Source: DASXMR01 sp036495525
Lineage (GTDB): Bacteria > Actinomycetota > Actinomycetes > Streptosporangiales > Streptosporangiaceae
Reading direction: 5' to 3'
NCBI GenBank assembly: GCA_036495525.1
Contig: DASXMR010000158.1
Location: forward strand, 6,000-69,999
Length of the DNA stretch: 64,000 nucleotides
Part shown: one piece after another, positions 51,916 through 60,004 of the stretch
Numbering within the stretch: the first letter of the stretch is position 1
Layout of the letters: every line of letters starts with the position of its first letter
The notes under the pieces: model-generated
What the model saw: the letters and a program-made list of their open reading frames with translations, nothing else
Databases searched by the model: none
What the model was told of the DNA's origin: nothing
Made by a program: the position numbers and the translations under genes

Positions 51916-52185
51916 ATGAGTACCGGCACCATCCGCCAGGCCAGGCAGCCGCTTGGCCTGTCCTCGCGGGAAGCGCAGATCATGGCGCTGATCGCGGAGG
52001 GCCTCACCAACGGCCAGATCGCCGCCCGCCTGGTCGTCACCGAGAAGACCGTGAAGAACCACGTGAACCGGATCTACGGCAAGATCGGCGCTGGCTCGCG
52101 GTCGGAGGCGATCTCCCAGTGGGGAGCGCAGCCCGCTGACGGCTTCGTGAGCCATGCCGCCAGCATCGTCAGCCGGGCCATCTGA
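51916..52185 (+). CDS. Small LuxR-type HTH protein (orphan)
   Basis: 89 residues, consisting almost only of a GerE/LuxR DNA-binding domain: LGLSSREAQIMALIAEGLTNGQIAARLVVTEKTVKNHVNRIYGKIGAGSRSEAISQW. No receiver or sensor domain. A strong GGAGG precedes the ATG. Small stand-alone LuxR-type proteins (WhiB-independent BldM/WhiI or GerE-like) act in development or stress. It lies alone between LCP and an OmpR-type system. Confidence 0.85.
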   Translation: MSTGTIRQARQPLGLSSREAQIMALIAEGLTNGQIAARLVVTEKTVKNHVNRIYGKIGAGSRSEAISQWGAQPADGFVSHAASIVSRAI

Positions 52186-52265
52186 CCGGCGCGATGGAGC
52201 CGCTCCAAGGCGGCAGCTGGATGACGCTAGCGCAGGTCGCGGGCCTGCGGGAACCGAGTACAGCC

Positions 52266-52298
52266 TCAGGGGGCGTTCAGCTAACCCTCAGCAAGTTA
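52266..52298. promoter_or_regulatory. Three TCAG repeats at 11-bp spacing before the OmpR-type regulator
   Basis: TCAGGGGGCGT (52266), TCAGCTAACCC (52277) and TCAGCAAGTTA (52288) follow each other at exactly 11 bases. OmpR/PhoB regulators bind direct repeats with this spacing. The repeats end 16 bases before the ATG at 52314, so they support autoregulation and choice of that start. Confidence 0.5.
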
Positions 52299-52313
52299 CG
52301 GCACACTTGGGGC

Positions 52314-53036
52314 ATGAGCGCTGTGCCGACTAACGGGCACCGGCAGCCTGACGCGCGGCTGCTGGTCGTCGAGGACGAGCCCAACATCCTGGAGCTGCTG
52401 GCCGCGAGCCTGCGCTACGCCGGTTTCGACGTCGTCACCGCGGCCGCCGGGAATGAGGCCGTCCAGGCCGCACAGCGGCACCGGCCCGACCTGATCGTGC
52501 TCGACGTGATGCTGCCCGACATGGACGGCTTCGACGTGGTGCGCCGGCTGCGCGGCGGCGGGACGAGGATCCCGGTGGTGTTCCTGACCGCGCGCGATTC
52601 CACCGAGGACAAGATCCGCGGGCTGACCCTGGGCGGTGATGACTACGTCACCAAGCCGTTCAGCCTGGAGGAGGTCATCGCCCGGATTCGGGCCGTGCTG
52701 CGGCGCACGACCGGCGACGGGTCTGAGCCGCCGCCCCGGCTGAAGTTCGCGGACCTGGAGCTCGACGAGGACAGCCACGAGGTCTGGCGGGACGGCCGGC
52801 AGATCCAGCTATCCCCGACCGAGTTCAAGCTGCTGCGGTACTTCATGGGCAACGCGAACCGGGTGCTGTCCAAGATGCAGATCCTGGATCACGTGTGGGA
52901 CTACGACTTCCGCGGTGACACCGGCATTGTCGAGTCCTACGTCTCGGTGCTGCGGCGCAAGGTCGACACCAGCGAGCCGCACCTGCTGCACACCCTGCGC
53001 GGCGTCGGTTACGTGCTGCGGCTCCCCTCGGCCTAG
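52314..53036 (+). CDS. OmpR-family response regulator
   Basis: 240 residues from the ATG at 52314; the frame stays open to 52194 but that part is not conserved and holds the operator-like repeats. Receiver: LLVVEDEPNILELL, phosphorylated Asp in DLIVLDVMLPDMDGFDVV, Lys in YVTKPFSLEEV. Output winged helix: LSPTEFKLLRYFMGNANRVLSKMQILDHVWDYDF and ESYVSVLRRKVD. Kinase partner begins 19 bases downstream. Confidence 0.93.
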   Translation: MSAVPTNGHRQPDARLLVVEDEPNILELLAASLRYAGFDVVTAAAGNEAVQAAQRHRPDLIVLDVMLPDMDGFDVVRRLRGGGTRIPVVFLTARDSTEDKIRGLTLGGDDYVTKPFSLEEVIARIRAVLRRTTGDGSEPPPRLKFADLELDEDSHEVWRDGRQIQLSPTEFKLLRYFMGNANRVLSKMQILDHVWDYDFRGDTGIVESYVSVLRRKVDTSEPHLLHTLRGVGYVLRLPSA

Positions 53037-53055
53037 GGATTACTGGCAAACGCCG

Positions 53056-55374
53056 ATGACTGTCTCAGGGCATCTCGGGAGCTTCTGGCGGTTTGCCAGA
53101 TCCGTGCCCGAGCGCACTCCGCTCCGGGTCAAGCTGATCTCGGCCGTCCTTGGCCTGGTCGCGGTGGCGCTGGTGGTGATCAGCTTCGCCAGCGTGTCAG
53201 TCATCAAGAGCTACCTGCTGGGGAACGTCGACCAGCAGCTCGGCCAGCTCTACACCGAGTCAAGGGCTAGTCAGACTCTCGGCCAGGCCACCGAGGGCCC
53301 GATCGCGCCTCCTGAGCAGTTCGTGGTCGAGGGGATCATCGACGGCCGCGCCCAGGCGCTGGTCGGCGGGAGGTTCTACGGCGCCGCCGGGCCACGGGTA
53401 CCCAATACCGACGCCTGGCTGGCGGCCCACGCTCAGACACCGACGACCGTGGGCTCGATCTCGGGCGACACGCTCTGGCGGGTCGTGGCCTACCCTGGCC
53501 ATGACTTCGGCCAGCGCAGCATCGGGGTTAACGGATTTCCGGTCACCCGAGGCGTGCCGGGCACGCTCGTCATCGGCATCGACGTCACGAGCACGTACCA
53601 CACCGTCAGCAGGCTGGCGTTCTTCGACTTCATCATCAGCCTCATCCTGCTGGTGGCGATAGCGCTGGCCGGGATCGCGGTGGTACGGGCCAGCCTGCGG
53701 CCGCTGCTCGAGATCGAGAAGACAGCCGGCGCGATCGCAGCCGGTGACATTACCCGCCGGGTACCAGAGCGCAACAGCGGCACCGAAGTCGGCAGGCTCG
53801 GCCGTTCGCTCAACGTGATGCTGTCCCAGATTGAGGCGGCGTTCCGCGCCCGCGCCGAGTCGGAGCGAGCCGCCCGCAGGTCCGAGGAACGTATGAGGCA
53901 GTTCGTGGCCGACGCCAGTCACGAACTGCGCACGCCGCTGACCGCCATCCGCGGCTTCGCCGAGTATTACCGCCAGCGCGGCGGGATCGGCGGACCGCAG
54001 CAGCCACACGGCAACGGAGCCGGGCCTGGAGCGCTGAGCGGCACGTCAGGCTCCGGGCAGCAGGCCGGGCCGGCTGGCCGGCCACCAGCAGAGCTTGCGC
54101 CGGGTGCCGGCGCAGCGGCTGGCAGCGAGGCGCTGGCCAGCACCGACATGGACCGGATCATGCGCCGGGTAGAGCAGGAGTCGGCGCGGATGGGCGTGCT
54201 GGTCGAGGACATGCTGCTGCTCGCCCGGCTTGACCAGCAGCGACCGCTCGACCTGCGAACGGTTGACCTGCTGACGATGGCCGCCGACGCGGTGCACGAC
54301 GCGCGGGTGGTCGCGCCCGATCGCAGCATCAACCTTGAGGTCGGATCGCGGGCGGCGCTGCTGGTGACCGGCGACGAGGTGCGGCTGCGCCAGGTGATCA
54401 GCAACCTGATGAGCAACGCGCTGGTGCACACGCCCCCAGGCACGCCGATCGAGGTCAGGCTGCGGACCGGCAGTCTCGCCGAAGCGCAGGCCGCGGCGGC
54501 GAGCCGGGCCGGCGGCGAGGCGCAGGCCGCGACGGCGATCGACTGGTCAGCGGCCGGCGAAGCCGCCAGCAGGCCGGCGGCTAGCGGGGCACTTGCGCCG
54601 GACGGCACGATCATGGGCAACGAGCACAGCGCGGCTGAGGGTGCAGCGGCGGCTGGACCGGCAGCAGGCGAGAGCCAGCAGGCGTGGACAGCCACCCCGA
54701 TGCGCGACACAACCAAGCGAGGCGAGGCCTCGGTAGCCCGCGCCACCAGCGCGGCTCACGGGGCGACAGCGGCAGGCGGTACCGGGCCGGCCCTCGGGCG
54801 CGCGGACGGCGGCTGGCCAGACCCTGCCATGACACCGGCCGCGCCCGAAGCCGGAGCCGCTCGCTCGCCGTCCGGCGTCGGCCGGGCAGGAACGGCGTGG
54901 CCAGCCGCTGTACTGGAAGTAGCCGACCTGGGCTCCGGCCTGTCGCCCGAGCAGTCGGAGCATGTATTCGAGCGGTTCTACCGGGCCGACCAGGCGCGCA
55001 CCTCGGGTGGCAGCGGTCTCGGCCTGGCCATCGTCTCGGCGCTGGTGACCGCTCATGGCGGCGCCGTATGGGTTGATTCGCGGCCCGGCGAAGGCGCGAC
55101 GTTCAGCATTGCGCTGCCGCTCGCGCCGGAGGTTGTCGGGCACGAGGCCGAGCACGACGAACTCGACCCGCCTGCTGACGAGCAGTTCGGTCATGGCGCC
55201 GCGACAAGTACCGACGAGGCAGCCGGGCAGCCAGCCGGCCCGGCCGATCACCAGAGCGATGCGGCCGGCGGCTGGCCGCCCCCCGAGGGCCAGGACCGGC
55301 GGCAGCTGCCGAAGCTCGACTTCACTCAGCCGGAGGTCATCGAGCTGCGCCGCAGTCAGGAACCGCCTGGGTAA
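53056..55374 (+). CDS. Sensor histidine kinase with large low-complexity insertions
   Basis: 772 residues from the ATG at 53056; frames further upstream only read through the regulator gene. TM helices at about 27-48 and 189-211 frame an extracellular sensor; HAMP follows, then HisKA with FVADASHELRTPLTAIRGFAEYYRQRGG (His near 288). A Gly/Pro/Ala-rich insertion of about 40 residues splits HisKA, and about 150 residues of Ala/Gly/Thr-rich sequence lie between the N box (RQVISNLMSNALVHTPPGT, about 445) and the G1 box (LEVADLGSGLSPEQ, about 619). GGSGLGLAIV (G2) and GEGATFSIALP are intact. The C-terminal 90 residues are an acidic tail. It pairs with the OmpR-type regulator. Confidence 0.9.
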   Translation: MTVSGHLGSFWRFARSVPERTPLRVKLISAVLGLVAVALVVISFASVSVIKSYLLGNVDQQLGQLYTESRASQTLGQATEGPIAPPEQFVVEGIIDGRAQALVGGRFYGAAGPRVPNTDAWLAAHAQTPTTVGSISGDTLWRVVAYPGHDFGQRSIGVNGFPVTRGVPGTLVIGIDVTSTYHTVSRLAFFDFIISLILLVAIALAGIAVVRASLRPLLEIEKTAGAIAAGDITRRVPERNSGTEVGRLGRSLNVMLSQIEAAFRARAESERAARRSEERMRQFVADASHELRTPLTAIRGFAEYYRQRGGIGGPQQPHGNGAGPGALSGTSGSGQQAGPAGRPPAELAPGAGAAAGSEALASTDMDRIMRRVEQESARMGVLVEDMLLLARLDQQRPLDLRTVDLLTMAADAVHDARVVAPDRSINLEVGSRAALLVTGDEVRLRQVISNLMSNALVHTPPGTPIEVRLRTGSLAEAQAAAASRAGGEAQAATAIDWSAAGEAASRPAASGALAPDGTIMGNEHSAAEGAAAAGPAAGESQQAWTATPMRDTTKRGEASVARATSAAHGATAAGGTGPALGRADGGWPDPAMTPAAPEAGAARSPSGVGRAGTAWPAAVLEVADLGSGLSPEQSEHVFERFYRADQARTSGGSGLGLAIVSALVTAHGGAVWVDSRPGEGATFSIALPLAPEVVGHEAEHDELDPPADEQFGHGAATSTDEAAGQPAGPADHQSDAAGGWPPPEGQDRRQLPKLDFTQPEVIELRRSQEPPG

Positions 55375-55448
55375 CCGCCAGCGCACACCGGCGAGCTGCT
55401 ACGGGCACCCGCCATTTTTCGGCAAACTGCTTCTCGTCCGGTCCTGAT

Positions 55449-55472
55449 GCCCCGCGCCAGATACCGCGGGGC
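55449..55472 (+). terminator. Hairpin after the histidine kinase
   Basis: GCCCCGCG (55449-55456) pairs with CGCGGGGC (55465-55472), about 75 bases after the kinase stop and before the first G1 peptidase. No U-tract. Confidence 0.45.
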
Positions 55473-55540
55473 TGGCACAATCGGCTCACCTTTACGCGCC
55501 GTGGCGTGCGGCGTGCGGGCCACGCTGGAGGACCAGAATC

Positions 55541-56416
55541 ATGCGCTCTCGACGAATCCTTTACGTGGCGTGCGGAGCGGCTGGCCTCTGCGCGCTCGCG
55601 ACCTTCACCGGCTTCGCTGCGGGCGCCAGCCAGGCCGCCGCGCCGCATCAGGCGGCGTCGCCGAAAGCGGCGTCGCCGAAATCTCCGCACTTCACGGTCG
55701 AGCCGATGATCCGGGTACCTGGTGCTAGCAACAGCGGGATGACGCTGACGTCCGGAAACTGGGCCGGCTACGTCGCGCTGCCGCGGAAGGTCAGCGGCAG
55801 CTTCCGGCACGTGCAGGCCACCTTCACGGTGCCGTCGGTGAACTGCGCGAAGACGCCGAAAGGCATCGCGGTGCAATGGGTCGGCCTGGACGGGTTCAAC
55901 AGCAACACCGTCGAGCAGGACGGGGTCCAGGCGAGCTGCGGCAGCGGCGGGCCGGTCTACGCAGCGTGGTGGGAGAACTTCCCGAAGAACCCGATCGAGG
56001 TGGTCAGCAGCGTCAAGGTGAGACCTGGTGACGCGATCACCGCATCGGTCTTCTTCAACGCGGCCGCTGGCGCGCACCACAATCAGTACAACCTGGTGCT
56101 GACCGATGTCACCAACGGGAAGTCGTTCAACCTGTGGAAGCCCTGCGGCGCATCGTCGTGCCCGAACAACTCCGCCGAGGTCATCTCCGAAGCGCCCTCC
56201 AACAGCGAAGGCATCCTGCCGCTGGCCGACTACGGCATCGCCAGCTTCCTCAGCGTCGGTGTCACCAACAAGGCCGGACAGCGCGGCGGCATCGCCGGCA
56301 AGAACTGGACGAACGACAGGATCATCCAGACCGGCAAGGGAGGGCACACTCTCGCCACGCCGAGCCCGCTGTTCGGCGGCAAGGGCTTCAGCAACACCTG
56401 GAAGCGGCCGACCTGA
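55541..56416 (+). CDS. Secreted G1-family (eqolisin-like glutamic) peptidase, copy 1
   Basis: 291 residues. Signal peptide about 1-33. A short pro-region with AASPKAASPK repeats leads to NWAGYV (73-78), the conserved entry to the G1/A4 beta-sandwich. Catalytic residues by motif are Q126 in VEQDG and E217 in AEVISEAPS; YAAWWENFP (140-148) lies between. G1 peptidases are pepstatin-insensitive acid proteases known from fungi and some bacteria. Followed by a strong terminator. GGAGG precedes the ATG. First of three tandem copies and the most divergent. Confidence 0.85.
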   Translation: MRSRRILYVACGAAGLCALATFTGFAAGASQAAAPHQAASPKAASPKSPHFTVEPMIRVPGASNSGMTLTSGNWAGYVALPRKVSGSFRHVQATFTVPSVNCAKTPKGIAVQWVGLDGFNSNTVEQDGVQASCGSGGPVYAAWWENFPKNPIEVVSSVKVRPGDAITASVFFNAAAGAHHNQYNLVLTDVTNGKSFNLWKPCGASSCPNNSAEVISEAPSNSEGILPLADYGIASFLSVGVTNKAGQRGGIAGKNWTNDRIIQTGKGGHTLATPSPLFGGKGFSNTWKRPT

Positions 56417-56460
56417 TCGTGGCGGCGCTCAGGCCGACGGCTGACGAGCGCTGCCAGCTG

Positions 56461-56495
56461 ACGAGCGGGCCAGCGGATCCGGCTGGCCCGCTCGT
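56461..56495 (+). terminator. Intrinsic terminator after G1 peptidase copy 1
   Basis: ACGAGCGGGCCAGC (56461-56474) pairs perfectly with GCTGGCCCGCTCGT (56482-56495) around a 7-base loop, followed by TTTG. Confidence 0.7.
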
Positions 56496-56623
56496 TTGCG
56501 CGCGGCAGCGCTGATCGCGGGCGCCTTGCCGCAGGCGCTGCGCGCCGCTCAGCAAGTGCGCAGCAATGTCGCAGTTTTGTTATCCGCCACACCGCCGAAC
56601 CATCGGGCGATCTTGGACTAACA

Positions 56624-56695
56624 CTGACACAATCGGCATGCCCGTCTTTTCGGATAGCTGCAGTTGCAGCGTCAGGGCCAGCTGAAAGGACCCTT
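56624..56695 (+). repeat. Duplicated leader, copy A
   Basis: Nearly identical to 57782-57853 from CTGACACAATCGGCATG through GATAGCTGCAGTTGCAGC to AAAGGACCCTT, with only one base different. Both lie immediately upstream of a G1 peptidase ATG and contain the ribosome site AAAGGA. GCTGC-AGTT-GCAGC inside can fold as a small hairpin. This block is a promoter/5' leader copied with the gene. Confidence 0.8.
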
Positions 56696-56700
56696 ACATA

Positions 56701-57591
56701 ATGCACTTCGGACGATTGCTGGTGCCGATTGCAGCAGCGGCCGGCCTCACCGCGCTTGTGCTGGTCGCCACCGCACCGGCCGGCGCCGCGCCGCCGCGCC
56801 ACCCGGCTGCGTCGCCCAGAGCTCAGCTCAGCATCGCCATGCACACCAACCCGGTCGAGTTCGTGCCTGGCGCTGGTCTCACCGGCAGCATTCTGCACAG
56901 CCAGAACTGGGCCGGGTACGTAGCGCTGCCGAAGTCGAAGGCAGGCCGCTTCCGGGCAATCAGCGCCCAGTTCCGCGTTCCGAGGGTGAACTGCACGAAG
57001 ACCCCGCACACCATCTCGGTGCACTGGGTGGGCCTCGACGGGTTCAGCCTCAGCGCGAGCCACCCCAACAAGACCGTCGAGCAGGACGGCGTCCTGGCTC
57101 AGTGCGCGGGCGCGAAGGGCAGGACCGCCCAGTACGCGGCGTGGTGGGAGAACTTCCCGGCCAACCCGATCCGGGTAGCCTTCCGGATCCATCCAGGCAA
57201 CCTGATCGTCTCGTCGGTCATTCACAAGACCAAGCCGGGAGCGCACCACAACCAGTACAACCTGATCGTCCGCGACCTCACCACGCACAAGAGGCTGAAC
57301 GTCTGGAAGAAGTGCGGGGCGAAGTCCTGCCAGGACAACACCGCGGAGATCATCTCGGAGGCACCGACCGGCAAGGCCGGCATCCTGCCGCTGTCTGACT
57401 ACCGGACCATCAAGTACGCCAAGATCCGGATCACCAACCTGCGCGCCAAGGTCGGCGGGATTTCCTCGTCGATGTGGAAGCACGACAAGATCGTCCAGTT
57501 TGATACTGCCGGGCACCTGCTAGCCATGCCCACCGTCCTGTTCGGCCACGGCGGCCGCGGGTTCAACGTCACCTGGCACCGCCGGGCCTGA
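56701..57591 (+). CDS. Secreted G1-family peptidase, copy 2
   Basis: 296 residues. Signal peptide about 1-30 (ending PAGAA), NWAGYV at 69-74, VHWVGLDGF at about 107-115, catalytic candidates Q128 (VEQDG) and E220 (AEIISEAPTG), AHHNQYNLIV in between. Very similar to copy 3, including MHFGRLLVPI at the N-terminus and YAAWWENFPANP. It differs by a 5-residue insertion (SLSASHP) before the catalytic Gln. Sits behind leader copy A. Confidence 0.87.
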   Translation: MHFGRLLVPIAAAAGLTALVLVATAPAGAAPPRHPAASPRAQLSIAMHTNPVEFVPGAGLTGSILHSQNWAGYVALPKSKAGRFRAISAQFRVPRVNCTKTPHTISVHWVGLDGFSLSASHPNKTVEQDGVLAQCAGAKGRTAQYAAWWENFPANPIRVAFRIHPGNLIVSSVIHKTKPGAHHNQYNLIVRDLTTHKRLNVWKKCGAKSCQDNTAEIISEAPTGKAGILPLSDYRTIKYAKIRITNLRAKVGGISSSMWKHDKIVQFDTAGHLLAMPTVLFGHGGRGFNVTWHRRA

Positions 57592-57614
57592 CCCATCCCG
57601 GCCTGCTGAGCGCT

Positions 57615-57654
57615 GCCGGCCCGCTCGTGAGCACCAGCTCGCGAGCGGGCCGGC
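57615..57654 (+). terminator. Terminator after G1 peptidase copy 2
   Basis: GCCGGCCCGCTCG (57615-57627) and CGAGCGGGCCGGC (57642-57654) form a perfect 13-bp stem, followed by TGCTTC. The same element follows copy 3. Confidence 0.6.
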
Positions 57655-57781
57655 TGCTTCGCTGAGGCGGCTCCGGCGCAGTGGCGCGCACGACCCGCTC
57701 GCGGCCAGTGCAGCCGGATGGGCAGGCGCGCACGTTGTCATCAGCCACGCAGTCGATCCGCTGGGCGATCGGTGACCAAGG

Positions 57782-57853
57782 CTGACACAATCGGCATGCC
57801 CGTCTTATCGGATAGCTGCAGTTGCAGCGTCAGGGCCAGCTGAAAGGACCCTT
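57782..57853 (+). repeat. Duplicated leader, copy B
   Basis: Second copy of the leader at 56624-56695, directly before the third G1 peptidase. High identity here, compared with clear divergence in the coding parts, points to recent duplication or to selection on the leader itself. Confidence 0.8.
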
Positions 57854-57859
57854 CAGACA

Positions 57860-58723
57860 ATGCATTTCGGACGATTGCTGGTACCGATTCCCGTCGCAGC
57901 CGGCCTGGCCGCGCTCGCGCTGGTCGCTTCGGCACCGGCTGGCGCCGCCCCGGTGCGGGCAACGCCGGCCAGCACCGCACAGCACGGCATGGTCATGCGT
58001 TCCCACCCGGTCATCCTGCTGCCCGGCGCGGCCATCTCAGGCGGCACCGTGCACAGCCGGAACTGGTCCGGGTACGTCTCCGTGCCGAAGACCACCGCAG
58101 GCGGCTTCAAGGCGATCAGCGCCACCTTCAACGTCCCGTCGGTCAACTGCTCGAAGACACCGCATTCGGTCTCGGTGCACTGGGTCGGCATTGACGGCTT
58201 CGGCAACAAGACCGTCGAGCAGGATGGCGTCCTGTCACAGTGTGCGGGCAAGGGCGGGAAGACCGCGCAGTACGCCGCGTGGTGGGAGAACTTCCCGGCC
58301 AACCCGGTCCGGGTCGTGTTCCGGGTCCGGCCCGGCGACGCGATCATCGCCTCGGTGTTCCATAAGACCGCCAAGGGCGTGCATCACAACCAGTACAACC
58401 TGGTCGTCCGCGACGTCACCACCGGTAAGCGGCTGAACGTCTGGAAGAAGTGCGGAGCGAGTACCTGCCAGAACAGCTCGGCCGAGATCATCTCGGAAGC
58501 ACCGACGGGCGCCAACGGCGTGCTGCCGCTGTCGGACTACGGGATCATCAACTACGAGAGCATCAAGATCACTGACAAGGCTGGCCAGAGCGGCGGGGTC
58601 AGCTCATCGCTGTGGAGCAGCGACAAGATCATCGAGTCTGACAGCGCCGGCCACACGCTTGCCACGCCGAGCGCGCTGTTCGGCGGCAGGGCCTTCACCA
58701 GCACCTGGCACCGCCGGACCTGA
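57860..58723 (+). CDS. Secreted G1-family peptidase, copy 3
   Basis: 287 residues. Signal peptide about 1-30; NWSGYV at 68-73; VHWVGIDGF at about 106-114; catalytic candidates Q121 (VEQDG) and E213 (AEIISEAPTG). Two conserved Cys pairs (NCSKT/SQCAG and KKCGA/STCQN) suggest disulfides shared with copy 2. Behind leader copy B. Confidence 0.87.
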   Translation: MHFGRLLVPIPVAAGLAALALVASAPAGAAPVRATPASTAQHGMVMRSHPVILLPGAAISGGTVHSRNWSGYVSVPKTTAGGFKAISATFNVPSVNCSKTPHSVSVHWVGIDGFGNKTVEQDGVLSQCAGKGGKTAQYAAWWENFPANPVRVVFRVRPGDAIIASVFHKTAKGVHHNQYNLVVRDVTTGKRLNVWKKCGASTCQNSSAEIISEAPTGANGVLPLSDYGIINYESIKITDKAGQSGGVSSSLWSSDKIIESDSAGHTLATPSALFGGRAFTSTWHRRT

Positions 58724-58747
58724 CCGGTCTCGGCCTGCTGAGCACCA

Positions 58748-58785
58748 CCGGCCCGCTCGTGAGCACCAGCTCGCGGGCGGGCCGG
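58748..58785 (+). terminator. Terminator after G1 peptidase copy 3
   Basis: CCGGCCCGC (58748-58756) pairs with GCGGGCCGG (58777-58785). The surrounding bases are nearly the same as in the terminator at 57615-57654, showing that the duplication unit includes the 3' flank. Confidence 0.55.
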
Positions 58786-58844
58786 CTACTTCGGTACGGC
58801 GGGACCGGCCGAGTGGCGCGCACCACCAACTCACGGCAATGCGC

Positions 58845-58935
58845 ACTCCGGCGGGGCCATCTCCGGCGGCACCGTGCACGGCCGGAACTGGTCGGGCAAG
58901 TCTGCGTGCCGAAGACCACAGCAGGCGGCGAACCA
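58845..58935 (+). pseudogene. Decayed fourth G1 peptidase fragment
   Basis: Bases around 58850-58935 match copy 3 near 58027-58110: a frame reads AISGGTVHGRNWSG, then after an apparent one-base shift VCVPKTTAGG, versus AISGGTVHSRNWSGYVSVPKTTAGG in copy 3. Flanks also repeat the copy 3 downstream region. Only about 30 codons remain, frameshifted, without start. Confidence 0.65.
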
Positions 58936-59019
58936 ATGCGGCCGCAATTCCGCGACAATCAGCGGGCCGCCAACCACGCGGGTCCTTAGCCCGGCGAGCC
59001 GTCAGGCCAGCCATGAGCG

Positions 59020-60000
59020 CTAGCCACTGACCTGGCCGGTACTCTTCGCTGCCGTCAGGACGGCTCTCGCCCGATCGAGGACCGCGTGGCGGTACAAGGT
59101 GCCGAACAGGCAGGCGTGCACGAGCATCGGGTGCAGCTGATGCAGCGCCACCCGGTCTCGCCAGCCGGGCCCCAGCGGCGCGACCTCCTGATAGCCGGCC
59201 AGAATCCGGTCCAGCTGCGGCGCGCCGAACAAGGCAAGCATGGCCAGGTCTGTTTCCCGGTGCCCGCCCTGCGCGGCCGGGTCGATGAGGACGCAGCGGC
59301 CGCCCGACCACAGCACGTTCCCTGACCAGCAGTCGCCGTGGATCCTGCTCGGCGGCTCAGCAGGCCCGGCGAGGGCGGCAGTCTGCGCGGCTGCCGCCTC
59401 CACCAGGGCCAGGTCGTCAGGGCGCAACGTGCCCTGGCTAGCGGCCAGGGCGGCGAACGGCAGCAGCCGCTGCGCCGCGTACCACTCGGGCCAGGACTCC
59501 GCGCGCTCGTCGCCGAGCGTGAGCCCGGCGATGAACCCCGGCCACGCAGAGCCGAAGCCGTCCGCCCGGGCAGCATGCAGCTGCGCCAGCTCCCGGCCGA
59601 ACTGCTCGGCGGCGGGAGCGCTGGCCGGCTCGGCCGGCACCCACTCGGTGACCAGCGCCCAGTTCGCGCACGCCAGCACCCTGGCGACCGGGACGGCGTC
59701 CGCCTCGGCGAGCCAGCCAAGCCCGCGCGCCTCGGCCTCGAACTGGCCGCCGGTCATCGGCTGAGCAGAAAGGTCAAGGCCGGCGGGGAACGATGCTGCC
59801 CGTCGCGGATCCGGCTCGTCTGCCGCCTGGCCGGCCTGGGCATGGCCGGGCACCACTTTCGCGAACGCCGCCCGCCCGTCGGCCAGGCGCAGCCGGAAGT
59901 GACTGATCCTCGGCCCTCCCGCGATCTCCGCGCATTCGCTGATGCGGGCGTCCAGCACTTGCTCCAGGCCGCTGATCAGCCGCCCGAGCCGGGGCGCCAC
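59020..60000 (-). CDS. Fructosamine/ketosamine-3-kinase family protein
   Basis: 326 residues from a GTG at 60000, four bases after the phosphatase stop. FN3K/APH fold: RLADGRAAFAKVVPG (nucleotide Lys), ALVTEWVPAEP hinge, IHGDCWSGNVLWSGGRCVLIDPAAQGGHRETDLAMLALFG with the catalytic Asp and the DPAxxGGHRExDLAM signature diagnostic of fructosamine kinases. These enzymes remove sugars from glycated protein lysines by phosphorylation. The preceding low-molecular-weight phosphatase is its common genomic partner in actinobacteria, and the pair are probably cotranscribed. Confidence 0.88.
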   Translation of the reverse strand: MAPRLGRLISGLEQVLDARISECAEIAGGPRISHFRLRLADGRAAFAKVVPGHAQAGQAADEPDPRRAASFPAGLDLSAQPMTGGQFEAEARGLGWLAEADAVPVARVLACANWALVTEWVPAEPASAPAAEQFGRELAQLHAARADGFGSAWPGFIAGLTLGDERAESWPEWYAAQRLLPFAALAASQGTLRPDDLALVEAAAAQTAALAGPAEPPSRIHGDCWSGNVLWSGGRCVLIDPAAQGGHRETDLAMLALFGAPQLDRILAGYQEVAPLGPGWRDRVALHQLHPMLVHACLFGTLYRHAVLDRARAVLTAAKSTGQVSG

Positions 60001-60004
60001 CCGG

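Noticed and set aside
52194..52313. Longer N-terminus for the OmpR-type regulator
   Set aside because: It would place three phased operator-like repeats inside the coding region and adds 40 non-conserved residues.
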